Part shown: piece by piece, positions 22,358 through 29,776 of the stretch
Layout: every line of letters starts with the position of its first letter
How positions within the stretch are numbered: the first letter of the stretch is position 1
Source of the DNA: Streptomyces sp. NBC_01304
GTDB taxonomy: Bacteria > Actinomycetota > Actinomycetes > Streptomycetales > Streptomycetaceae
Direction of reading: 5' to 3'
Length of the DNA: 64,000 nt
Assembly: GCF_035975855.1 (NCBI RefSeq)
Contig: NZ_CP109055.1
Coordinates: 8,556,001 to 8,620,000 of the forward strand
Translations under genes and position numbers: made by a program
Notes under the pieces: model-generated
Databases searched by the model: none
Told to the model about the DNA's origin: nothing
Seen by the model: only the letters and a program-made list of their open reading frames with translations

Positions 22358-23704
22358 TTATGACCGAAAGTGGCGCTCCAGACCCTGCCACACGTCGTCG
22401 TACCCCTGCTGCAGGTGGTCCGCCTCGGCCGCCTGCGGGGCGAGCGTCAGCGGCCAGCGCGTCTCGAACATGAACGCGAGGCCGTCGTCGATCTTCTGCG
22501 GCTTCAACTCGGCGGCGCTCGCCCGCTCGAAGGTCTCCCGGTCGGGGCCGTGCGCCGACATCATGTTGTGCAGCGAGCCGCCGCCCGGGACGAAGCCCTC
22601 GGCCTTGGCGTCGTAGGCGCCCTCGATCAGGCCCATGTACTCGCTCATCACGTTCCGGTGGAAGTACGGCGGCCGGAAGGTGTCCTCGCCGACCAGCCAG
22701 CGCGGCGCGAAGACCACGAAGTCGACGCCCGCGAGCCCCGGGGTGTCGGACGGGGAGGTCAGCACGGTGAAGATCGAGGGGTCCGGGTGGTCGTAGCTGA
22801 TGGTGCCGAGCACGTTGAAGCGGCTCAGGTCGTAGACGTACGGCACATGGTTGCCGTGCCAGGCCACCACGTCGAGCGGTGAGTGGTCGTAGGTCGCCTT
22901 CCAGAGGTTGCCGCAGAACTTGTTGATCACCTCGAAGGGGCCCTCCACGTCCTCGTACGCCGCCACCGGGGCCTGGAAGTCGCGGGCGTTCGCCAGGCCG
23001 TTGGCGCCGATCGGGCCGAGGTCGGGGAGCTGGAAGGGCGCCCCGTAGTTCTCGCACACATAGCCACGGGCGGTGGCTTCGAGCAGCTCCACACGGAAAC
23101 GCACCCCACGGGGGATCAGCGCCACATGGCCCGGCTCGGCATGCAACAGGCCCAGTTCGGTGCGGATCAGCAGACCGCCCTGCTCCGGCACCACGAGGAG
23201 CTCGCCGTCCGCGTCGCTGAACACCCGCCGCTCCATGGAGGAGTTGGCGTGGTAGAGGTGCACGGCCATGCCGGTGCGCTGGGTCGCGTCGCCGTTGCCA
23301 CCGAGGGTCCACAGGCCGGCCAGGAAGTCGGTCCCCGCGGCGGGAGCGGGCAGCGGGTTCCAGCGAAGGCGGTTCGGGTCGGGCACCGCCTCGGTGAAGG
23401 GGGCCGTGCGCAGCGTGCCGTTGTCCGCGCGGACGAACTTCGGGTGCGCGGCCGACGGGCGGATCCGGTACAGCCAGGACCGGCGGTTGTGCGCGCGGGG
23501 CTCGGTGAACGCGGAGCCGCTCAGCTGCTCCGCGTACAGGCCGAGGGGTGCGCGCTGCGGCGAGTTCCGGCCGTGCGGCAGGGCGCCCGGCACGGCTTCC
23601 GAGCTGTGCTCGTTGCCGAATCCGGAGAGGTGGCTGAGCCCCTCCGCCGTCTTGCGCGCCTGCTCGCTGCCCTGCTGCGCCGCGCCGCTCGTGGTGCCGC
23701 TCAT
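22358..23704 (-). CDS. hmgA: Homogentisate 1,2-dioxygenase
   Basis: A 448-residue enzyme opening the homogentisate ring to maleylacetoacetate in tyrosine and phenylalanine breakdown. Family hallmarks include [13 protein letters not shown] near the N-terminus, [21 protein letters not shown], and the iron site [18 protein letters not shown] (His and Glu ligands) with the following [15 protein letters not shown] (second His). Length matches the family. The ATG at 23704 has GGGAG upstream. Neither maleylacetoacetate isomerase nor fumarylacetoacetase is in the window. An 11-bp inverted repeat at 23735-23766 in the promoter region indicates specific control. Confidence 0.95.
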   Translation of the reverse strand: MSGTTSGAAQQGSEQARKTAEGLSHLSGFGNEHSSEAVPGALPHGRNSPQRAPLGLYAEQLSGSAFTEPRAHNRRSWLYRIRPSAAHPKFVRADNGTLRTAPFTEAVPDPNRLRWNPLPAPAAGTDFLAGLWTLGGNGDATQRTGMAVHLYHANSSMERRVFSDADGELLVVPEQGGLLIRTELGLLHAEPGHVALIPRGVRFRVELLEATARGYVCENYGAPFQLPDLGPIGANGLANARDFQAPVAAYEDVEGPFEVINKFCGNLWKATYDHSPLDVVAWHGNHVPYVYDLSRFNVLGTISYDHPDPSIFTVLTSPSDTPGLAGVDFVVFAPRWLVGEDTFRPPYFHRNVMSEYMGLIEGAYDAKAEGFVPGGGSLHNMMSAHGPDRETFERASAAELKPQKIDDGLAFMFETRWPLTLAPQAAEADHLQQGYDDVWQGLERHFRS

Positions 23705-23734
23705 CGTGACTGCTCCCGGGGTGCCGTAGGAATC

Positions 23735-23766
23735 CTGGAATCCTATGTACAACCGTAGGATTCCAG
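23735..23766. promoter_or_regulatory. 11-bp inverted repeat operator upstream of hmgA
   Basis: CTGGAATCCTA (23735-23745) and TAGGATTCCAG (23756-23766) are perfect inverted arms separated by 10 bp. A further TAGGAATCC half-site abuts the left arm at 23727-23735. The site starts about 31 bp before the hmgA start codon. The regulator is not identified. Confidence 0.7.
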
Positions 23767-23936
23767 CGGGCGCCCGTCAACGGATGGGATCACCCGGGGT
23801 TACGGGGGCGGCGAACCGGCCTGCGCCGAACTCGGTCGCCCGTAGGGGCCCAGGACTCGGTCGCACGGAGGAGCTCCCGAAAGTTGGTCGTCCAGGGGGG
23901 CTCACAAAAGATGAACATTGCTCTACTCTCACGCGC

Positions 23937-26018
23937 ATGTCCTGGACCCGCAGGTTCCTCACCGCGCTCGTGGCGCTCGCCGCCACGCTCCTCGTCGCCG
24001 CTCCGGCGGCCCTCGCCCATGAGGAGCGGCCCGTCACATTCCCCGACGGCTCCGGCAGCGTGCCTCAGTACCGCGAGGGCGAGCCGGACCTCCTGGTCTG
24101 CAAGGCCGACCGGGCCGACTTCGAGCGCCGGACCGCCGGATTCCCGGACGCCCTGCGCAAACGGAACCTCAAGCTCTTCGACCGCTGCCAGGACAAGGGC
24201 TACCGGCATCTGCAGCAGGCCGTCGACGCGGTCGACAAGCCCGGCATGAACATCGCGATCCTGCCCGGCCTCTACGAGGAGGAGCCCTCCCAGCCGAAAC
24301 CGACGGGCGAGTGCGCACGCCTCAAGGCGCCCAAGTCCGCGCTGGGTTACCAGATCCTGTCGTACGCCCAGCAGAAGAAGTGCCCGCGCAACCAGAACCT
24401 GGTCGCCATCCTCGGCAAGAAGAACCTGCAGATCGAGGGCACCGGCGCGACCCGTACGGACGTCATCATCGACGCCAAGTACCAGAAGCTGAACGGGATC
24501 CGGGCGGACGAATCCGACGGCATCTACTTCAGGAACTTCACCGCCCAGCGCACCACCTTCAACTCCCTGTACGTCCTCGCCGGCGACGGCTTCGTCATCG
24601 ACGACGTGCTGACCCGCTGGAACGACGAGTACGGCTTCCTCACCTTCGCCAGCGACCACGGCCTCTACAAGAACTGCGAGTCCTACGGCAACGGCGACTC
24701 CGGCATCTACCCCGGCAGCGCCTCCGACATCAACAACGGCCGCGGCTACGACGTGCCGCGCCACTCCATCGAGATCACCGGCTGCCGCAGCCACCACAAC
24801 ATGGTCGGCTACTCCGGCACGGCGGGCGACTCCGTGTGGGTCCACGACAACGAGTTCGACCACAACATGGGCGGCGCCTCCATGGACTCCGCCTTCCCCG
24901 GCCACCCCGGACTGCCGCAGAACCACGCCAAGTTCGAGCGCAACCTCATCCACGACAACAACGCCGACTACTACAAGTACGTCGCCGACGGCACCTGCGC
25001 CAAGCCGCCCGTCGAACGCGGCTACGAGCGGGGCGTGGTCTGCCCGCAGATCTCCATGCCACCCGGCACGGGCATCATCACGGCAGGCGGCAACTGGAAC
25101 CTCTACGAGCACAACTGGGTGTACGGCCAGGACCGCGCCGCCTTCTTCCTGAGCGCCGTGCCCGCCTTCATCCGCGGCGAGGAGGCCTGGTCCAAGCAGG
25201 CCGACACCTCGCACCACAACCGTTACGCCGCCAACGTCCTCGGCGAGGACAAGAAGGGCCGCTCCCGGCCCAACGGCGCCGACGTGTGGTGGGACGGGCA
25301 GGGCGGCGGCAACTGCTGGCAGGGCGACGCGGGGGCCTCCTCGCCGCGCACGCTGCCGGAGTGCGGAGCCAAGCGGGGTGACGTCTCGGGCGGCTCCGAC
25401 CGGCTCGCCGGTGAGCCGGTCAAGCTCGCCCAACTCCTCGTCTGCGCCGACTACAACGTGCAGGAACGCCGGCTGCCCGCGGGCTGCGACTGGTACGGAG
25501 CACGCGGCATCGAGCGCATCGAGACCCAGATCGCGCTGGCGATCGCGGCGGTCCTCGCCCTGGTCGGCGGAGTGCTGTGGTGGCGCCGCCTGCGCCACGA
25601 CCGGCTCGCGACGGTGGCCTCGGCGCTCGGCCTGGTGGGGCTCGTCCTCGATGTGGCGGGCTCGACCATGGGACTCGCCTCGTCGTACGTCCCCGCCCTC
25701 GCCCTGCTCCTCCTGGCGGCCTGGTGGATCGGGCTCGGCCTCGCCCTGCGCGGCGCCCGGCCCGTGTTCGGCTGGACGACGCTCGCCCTCGGCGGCCTCA
25801 CCCTGCTCGACGCCTTCGACAAGGCGGTCCTGCTGATCCCCTGGATCCCACTGGGCCCGGCCTGGATCCGTGGACTGCTCGGCGTGGTCTGGGTGTTGTG
25901 GGCGGTGATCGCGGCAGCGGGCCGGTCCGACACGACCGCCGACCGGCCGCAAACGGACGCGGACACCGACACCGAACCGGAACCGCCGCACGCCTCGGCC
26001 GAGGGGGTCATGGCGTGA
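23937..26018 (+). CDS. Exported right-handed beta-helix protein with C-terminal membrane domain
   Basis: A 693-residue protein. Signal peptide at residues 1-27 (FLTALVALAATLLVAAPAALA). Residues about 70-480 have the short-strand, Asn/Gly-rich periodicity of parallel beta-helix proteins: VIDDVLTRWNDEYGFLTF, HGLYKNCESYGNGDSGIY, IEITGCRSHHNMVGY, VWVHDNEFDHNMGG, NLIHDNNADYY. Several cysteines are scattered through it. The last third has about six membrane helices (IALAIAAVLALVGGVLWW and on). No ribosome site is visible, so the message may be leaderless. Its TGA overlaps a GTG start, beginning a coupled chain to 28861. Function unknown. Confidence 0.82.
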   Translation: MSWTRRFLTALVALAATLLVAAPAALAHEERPVTFPDGSGSVPQYREGEPDLLVCKADRADFERRTAGFPDALRKRNLKLFDRCQDKGYRHLQQAVDAVDKPGMNIAILPGLYEEEPSQPKPTGECARLKAPKSALGYQILSYAQQKKCPRNQNLVAILGKKNLQIEGTGATRTDVIIDAKYQKLNGIRADESDGIYFRNFTAQRTTFNSLYVLAGDGFVIDDVLTRWNDEYGFLTFASDHGLYKNCESYGNGDSGIYPGSASDINNGRGYDVPRHSIEITGCRSHHNMVGYSGTAGDSVWVHDNEFDHNMGGASMDSAFPGHPGLPQNHAKFERNLIHDNNADYYKYVADGTCAKPPVERGYERGVVCPQISMPPGTGIITAGGNWNLYEHNWVYGQDRAAFFLSAVPAFIRGEEAWSKQADTSHHNRYAANVLGEDKKGRSRPNGADVWWDGQGGGNCWQGDAGASSPRTLPECGAKRGDVSGGSDRLAGEPVKLAQLLVCADYNVQERRLPAGCDWYGARGIERIETQIALAIAAVLALVGGVLWWRRLRHDRLATVASALGLVGLVLDVAGSTMGLASSYVPALALLLLAAWWIGLGLALRGARPVFGWTTLALGGLTLLDAFDKAVLLIPWIPLGPAWIRGLLGVVWVLWAVIAAAGRSDTTADRPQTDADTDTEPEPPHASAEGVMA

Positions 26019-26155
26019 TTGCCCTGCGCATGTGTTCCCCGGCTGCGGTGCGGCCGGGCGGGGCCGGGGTGGGTTCCGTTCGTTCGGGTCCGGCGGCGGA
26101 CGCCGGGGCCGTGTTCGTGTCACTGTTCGCCCCGGCCGAGGGGGTCATGGCGTGA
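26015..26155 (+). CDS. Mini-ORF 1 of the coupled chain, 46 aa
   Basis: Begins at GTG 26015, overlapping the beta-helix gene stop as GTGA, with GAGGGGG eight bases before it, and ends at TGA 26153-26155. The product starts VIALRMCSPAAV and ends FAPAEGVMA, the same ending as the beta-helix protein (SAEGVMA). It has no signal or motif. It may be a true coupled small protein or a by-product of duplication that simply keeps ribosomes moving to the next gene. Confidence 0.4.
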   Translation: MIALRMCSPAAVRPGGAGVGSVRSGPAADAGAVFVSLFAPAEGVMA

Positions 26156-26316
26156 TTGCCCTGCCGATGCGTTCCCCGGCTGCGGCTGCGGCTGCGGCTG
26201 CGGCTGCGGTGCGGCCGGGCCGGGCCGAGGAGGGTCCTGATCGTTCGGATCGGGTGGCGGACACCCGGGCCGCCTTCGTGTCATCGTTCGCCCCGGCCGA
26301 GGGAGTCACCGCGTGA
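26152..26316 (+). CDS. Mini-ORF 2 of the coupled chain, 54 aa
   Basis: Begins at GTG 26152 overlapping the stop of mini-ORF 1 as GTGA and ends on the TGA that overlaps the lipoprotein start. The product (VIALPMRSPAAA...FVSSFAPAEGVTA) is a diverged copy of mini-ORF 1 with eight extra residues from a GGCTGC expansion that gives a run of alanines. The frame stays open despite many substitutions, which hints at selection for translation or coupling. Function unknown. Confidence 0.4.
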   Translation: MIALPMRSPAAAAAAAAAAVRPGRAEEGPDRSDRVADTRAAFVSSFAPAEGVTA

Positions 26317-27227
26317 TCGTCAGGCCCACCCTTCCCCGAGGGGAGACCTCATTCCCGGCCGACGCCCCGCGCACCGCCGCCCACCTGGTGCGCCCCGTCG
26401 CGGCCCTGGCCGCAGCGGTCCTCGTCCTCGGCACGCTCGGCGCCTGTGGTGGCCGGGCCACCACCCACCACAAGCCGGGCACCAGCCATGAGCAGGCCTC
26501 GGGACCGGTGGGCAAGCTACTCAGCACGAAGGACGACGGCGGCCACCGCTTCCGGCAGGTCGACCAGGAGGGCGCACCCGAGGTGACGCTCGCCGTGCGC
26601 CCCGACTCGGAGGACGGCTGGAACCTCCGCCTGACCGTGCGCAACTTCCGCTTCACCCCGGACAGCGTGGGCGGCGCGGCCCTGCCGGGGCGCGGGCACG
26701 CCCATCTGTACCTGGACGACCGCAAGATCGCCCGGGTCTACGGCACCTGGTTCCACCTCCCGGGCAGCGCCGTCCCGCGCGGCACGCACAAGCTCACCGC
26801 CCGGCTGTACGCCGACGACCACACGGTGTGGGCCGTCGCCGGCAAGGCGGTCGAGGACACGGCTCGCCTCACCGCCGCGAGCGGAGGGTCGGGGCACGCG
26901 CACCCCGGCGGCGACAGCGGCGACAGCGGCGACAGCGGTGGCGGCGGTGACGAGGGCGGTGGCGAGGCCCGCACCGTCGAGATAGGCATCGCCGACGGCA
27001 AGGTCCAACCCCCGCCCGGCCGCGTCGAGTTGAAGCGCGGCGAACGGGTCCGCCTGAAGGTGACCAGCGACCAGGCCGACACCCTCCACGTGCACGGCTA
27101 CGACAAGGAGGTCGAGCTCCCCGCAGGCAAGGCCGCGACGCTGACCTTCACCGCCGACCGCACGGGCCTGTTCGAGGTCGAGACCCATGGCTCGGGCCTC
27201 GTCCTCACCCAGCTCGCGGTCCGGTGA
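26313..27227 (+). CDS. Lipoprotein with cupredoxin-like C-terminal domain
   Basis: A 304-residue protein starting GTG 26313. The hydrophobic segment LVRPVAALAAAVLVLGTLGACGG ends in an LGAC lipobox, so it should be lipid-anchored outside. Residues about 60-190 form a beta-rich domain with GHAHLYLDDRKIARVYGTWFHLP. A Gly/Ser/Asp-rich linker (SGDSGDSGGGGDEGGG) leads to a cupredoxin-like domain at about 222-304 with LKVTSDQADTLHVHGYDKEVELPAGKAATLTFTADRTGLFEVETHGSG-type sequence in which His residues could bind copper, although the classical Cys ligand is missing. It is coupled at both ends by GTGA overlaps. Confidence 0.8.
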   Translation: MIVRPTLPRGETSFPADAPRTAAHLVRPVAALAAAVLVLGTLGACGGRATTHHKPGTSHEQASGPVGKLLSTKDDGGHRFRQVDQEGAPEVTLAVRPDSEDGWNLRLTVRNFRFTPDSVGGAALPGRGHAHLYLDDRKIARVYGTWFHLPGSAVPRGTHKLTARLYADDHTVWAVAGKAVEDTARLTAASGGSGHAHPGGDSGDSGDSGGGGDEGGGEARTVEIGIADGKVQPPPGRVELKRGERVRLKVTSDQADTLHVHGYDKEVELPAGKAATLTFTADRTGLFEVETHGSGLVLTQLAVR

Positions 27228-28861
27228 CGGGACCGACCTCGGTGCTCGCGACGTACGGGCCGCACGGCGACCTGGGCCACGCCCCCGGCCTGCGGCAACT
27301 GGCCCACGAACTCGTCCACCAGACCGACATCCCCGGCCCCGGCTCCCTCCAACTCGCCCACGGAGTCGGCTCCCAGCACGACCTGCCGATCTCCCCCTTC
27401 TACGCCTTCGCCGGCGCCTTCGCCGCCCTCTTCATCTCCTTCCTCGCCCTCGGCCTGCTCTGGTCCACCTCCCGGTTCCGCGCCGACCGCTCGGGCCTGG
27501 CCCTGCCCGCCGCCCTGCAGCGACTCGCCGACGCCCGTGTCACCCGGACCGCGCTGCGCGGACTCGGCCTGGCTGCCGCGCTGTTCGTCGTCCTGCACCT
27601 GCTCCTCGGCCCGGACGACCCGGACCGCAACCCGGCCCCCGGCGCCGTCTACGTCCTGTTCTGGGTGGGCCTGGTCCCCGCGTCGCTCCTCCTCGGCCCC
27701 GTATGGCGACTCCTCAACCCCCTGCGCACCGTCCACGCCCTGCTCTGCCGCGCCGCCCGCCGCGACCCGAAAGCCGGCCGCCCGCTGCCGCCACGCCTGG
27801 GAATGTGGCCGGCCGCAGCCGGCCTGCTCGCCTTCACCTGGCTGGAACTCGCCGCCCCCGAGCCCGCGTCGACCACCACCCTCCTGACCTTCCTCGCCGC
27901 CTACACCGCCGCCCAACTCGCCGGAGCCGCCCGCCACGGCGACCGCTGGTTCGCCCGGGGCGACGCCTTCGAGGCGTACTCGACCCTGCTCGCCCGCCTC
28001 TCGCCGTTCGGCCGCCGCATCGACGGCCGGCCAGGGCGTGTGTCGGAAGTCCCTCCTGCCCCGCGACGCCCGGCACGCGCCCCCAAGCTCTTCGAGCAGG
28101 GGGGACCCCCTCTCGCCGCACCGGCGGAAAGCCCAAGTACGTCCGGTCCGTCGACGGGGACTTCCGGCCGGCACGCCGAGAGCACGCACCGACTGCAGAC
28201 ACCAGCTGCTCCGCAGCGGGCGCAGGGCCCGCCCTCCGGGCGGACGGAGGGACTTCCGACACACGCCCTGGTCCTGCGCAACCCCCTGCACGGCCTCGAC
28301 GCGACCGAGCCCGCCCCCGGCCTCGTCGCCACCGTCTGCGTCATGCTCGGCTCCACCGCCTACGACGGCTTCTCCGACGCCCCCTCGTGGATCAACACCG
28401 TCCAGACCTCGGCGCTCGGCCGCACCACCACGGCCACCCTCGGCCTGCTCGGCGCCATCGCGCTCGTCGCCGCCCTGTACTGCCTGTGCGCGGGCGCCGC
28501 GCGCGCCATCTCCGGGCAACTGCCGCACCCGCTCACGGCGTTCGCCCACTCACTCGTGCCGATCGCACTCGGCTATCTCGTCGCCCACTACTTCACGCTC
28601 CTCGTGACGGAAGGACCACGCACCGTCATGGTGGCATTCGGCACTGACAACGCCGTCGCGCCCGAGCCCCCGCTCGACCCGGGCGGCCTCGCCACCCTGC
28701 AGGTCCTCGCCATCGTGACCGGGCACGTCCTGGGCGTGGTCGCCGCCCACGACCGCTCGGTCCGCCTCTTCCCGCCCGGCCGGGCCGTGGCGGGGCAACT
28801 GCCGCTGCTCTGCCTGATGGTCGCGTACACCGTGGGCGGGCTGATCCTGCTTCTCGCGTAG
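27224..28861 (+). CDS. Polytopic membrane protein carrying an in-frame MITE
   Basis: A 545-residue integral membrane protein with roughly nine hydrophobic helices, for example FYAFAGAFAALFISFLALGLLW, GLGLAAALFVVLHLLL, VLFWVGLVPASLLLGPVW and LLGAIALVAALYCLCAG. It resembles actinobacterial membrane proteins often labelled fenitrothion hydrolase; I would not rely on that activity. Residues about 270-349 (VSEVPPAPRRPARAPKLFEQ to TEGLPTH) are encoded by a 237-241-bp inverted-repeat element that keeps the reading frame, between IDGRP and ALVLRNPL. Without it the protein would be near 465 residues. The start GTG overlaps the lipoprotein stop. Confidence 0.8.
   Translation: MTGPTSVLATYGPHGDLGHAPGLRQLAHELVHQTDIPGPGSLQLAHGVGSQHDLPISPFYAFAGAFAALFISFLALGLLWSTSRFRADRSGLALPAALQRLADARVTRTALRGLGLAAALFVVLHLLLGPDDPDRNPAPGAVYVLFWVGLVPASLLLGPVWRLLNPLRTVHALLCRAARRDPKAGRPLPPRLGMWPAAAGLLAFTWLELAAPEPASTTTLLTFLAAYTAAQLAGAARHGDRWFARGDAFEAYSTLLARLSPFGRRIDGRPGRVSEVPPAPRRPARAPKLFEQGGPPLAAPAESPSTSGPSTGTSGRHAESTHRLQTPAAPQRAQGPPSGRTEGLPTHALVLRNPLHGLDATEPAPGLVATVCVMLGSTAYDGFSDAPSWINTVQTSALGRTTTATLGLLGAIALVAALYCLCAGAARAISGQLPHPLTAFAHSLVPIALGYLVAHYFTLLVTEGPRTVMVAFGTDNAVAPEPPLDPGGLATLQVLAIVTGHVLGVVAAHDRSVRLFPPGRAVAGQLPLLCLMVAYTVGGLILLLA
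28031..28271. mobile_element. MITE-like element with 26-bp perfect terminal inverted repeats
   Basis: The left end (28031-28056, starting CCAGGGCGTGTGTCGGAAGT) is the exact reverse complement of the right end (28246-28271, ending CGACACACGCCCTGG). The interior contains the palindromic GCTCTTCGAGC and a GGGGGGACCCCC block typical of multi-copy Streptomyces repeats. There is no transposase. If the excised segment is the 237 bp from AGGG to CCCT the reading frame of the host gene is preserved. No clear target-site duplication is visible. Confidence 0.82.
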
Positions 28862-28922
28862 GTCCGGCAGCTCCCGCAGCCCGCCGGAAGCCGATCCCGC
28901 CCCCGAACCGGAGGCATGCCGC

Positions 28923-29591
28923 ATGATGGACCCCGTGCCCCGCCCCACTCCGAGCCCCAGCCCCAGCCCGAGCCCCAGCCCCAGTCCCGGTCCGAACCCC
29001 CGCCCCAACCTCCGCCGCGAGCCCGTCCAGCAGCGCAGCGCCGAACGCCTCACCCGCATCCTCGACGCCTGCGCCGCCCTCCTCGACGAGGTCGGCTACG
29101 AGGGCCTGAGCACGCGCGCGGTGGCGGACCGCGCGGGCGTGCCGATCGGCTCCGTCTACCGCTTCTTCAGCAACAAGCGCGCGATGGCCGACGCCCTCGC
29201 CCACCGCAACCTCGACCAGTTCGCCCAGCGCATCACGGCCCGCATCGAGGAGCTGGCGCACGACGACTGGCGCGCCGCCATCGACGCCGCCCTCGACGAG
29301 TACCTGGCCATGAAGCGCAGCGTCCCCGGCTTCGCCCTGGTCGACTTCGGCGTCCCCGTGACCGACGGAGCCGACGCCAACCACCAGGTCGCGGGCCGGA
29401 TCGGCGAGCTGCTCAGCGCCCATCTGGGCCGCCCGCTCGACGCGAGGCTGGGCCGCTCGGTCCTGGTCGCCATCGAGGCCGCCGACGCACTGCTGCAACT
29501 GGCCTTCCGTACGGCCCCGTCGGGCGACCCGGACCTGATCGCGGAGACCCGCACCCTCCTCCACGCCTACCTGGCCCAGTCCCTGGACTGA
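28923..29591 (+). CDS. TetR family regulator
   Basis: A 222-residue regulator. An unusual N-terminal tail of alternating Pro and Ser (PTPSPSPSPSPSPSPGPNP) precedes the helix-turn-helix: RILDACAALLDEVGYEGLSTRAVADRAGVPIGSVYRFFSNKRAMADAL in pieces, about residues 44-92. The C-terminal domain is a TetR_C type with a FALVDFGVPVTDG segment. GGAGG precedes the ATG. The downstream molybdopterin oxidoreductase has the palindrome CATACCGGTCGGTATG in its promoter, a classic TetR operator form, so this protein is its likely regulator. Confidence 0.88.
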   Translation: MMDPVPRPTPSPSPSPSPSPSPGPNPRPNLRREPVQQRSAERLTRILDACAALLDEVGYEGLSTRAVADRAGVPIGSVYRFFSNKRAMADALAHRNLDQFAQRITARIEELAHDDWRAAIDAALDEYLAMKRSVPGFALVDFGVPVTDGADANHQVAGRIGELLSAHLGRPLDARLGRSVLVAIEAADALLQLAFRTAPSGDPDLIAETRTLLHAYLAQSLD

Positions 29592-29616
29592 ACCCCGAAG
29601 GCCGTGTGGGGGGAAT

Positions 29617-29643
29617 GGGGCAACCTGGCACCCCAATTGCCCC
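29617..29643 (+). terminator. Stem-loop after the TetR gene
   Basis: GGGGCAA (29617-29623) and TTGCCCC (29637-29643) form a 7-bp stem with a 13-nt loop, followed by GATTT, 26 bp after the TetR stop. Confidence 0.45.
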
Positions 29644-29718
29644 GATTTGCCTGCCCGTTTCCCCTCACTTGTCGAACCGCACCCACGAGCTGCCCCCTGC
29701 CGACCCCTCCCCGCCGTG

Positions 29719-29734
29719 CATACCGGTCGGTATG
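29719..29734. promoter_or_regulatory. TetR-type operator CATACCG-GT-CGGTATG
   Basis: Perfect 7-bp arms with a 2-bp centre, 43 bp before the oxidoreductase start and downstream of the TetR gene. This is the common form of actinobacterial TetR sites. Confidence 0.68.
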
Positions 29735-29776
29735 CTCGCCTCAGTGCCCGCGTGCCATCGCCCCGGGAGGGCTCCC

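Larger units (their letters stand above)
25997..26321 (+). repeat. Duplicated ribosome-site/stop/start junction, 137-bp unit
   Basis: GGCCGAGGGGGTCATGGCGT and the bases after it recur at 25997 and 26134, and a diverged version (GGCCGAGGGAGTCACCGCGT) is at 26295. The first period is 137 bp. The second is 161 bp, exactly 24 bp longer because GGCTGC is present once in unit one and five times (26178-26207) in unit two. Confidence 0.9.

Noticed and set aside
26032..26316. Longer frame beginning MFPGCGAAGRGRGG ahead of mini-ORF 2
   Set aside because: It ignores the ribosome site and GTGA junction at 26152; the in-frame part upstream is a Gly/Arg-rich shadow.
28031..28271. Insertion sequence with transposase
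   Set aside because: The element is only about 240 bp and encodes no transposase, so it is listed as MITE-like.
28923..28990. CCCAGC repeats in the TetR gene as a mobile or regulatory repeat
   Set aside because: They encode a Pro/Ser N-terminal tail in frame and are best explained as protein-coding slippage.
28916..29776. Extension of the oxidoreductase frame upstream over the TetR gene
   Set aside because: Residues before MSESTRTALRVC are an Arg/Pro-rich shadow of the TetR gene; GGGAGGGCTCCC supports the ATG at 29777.
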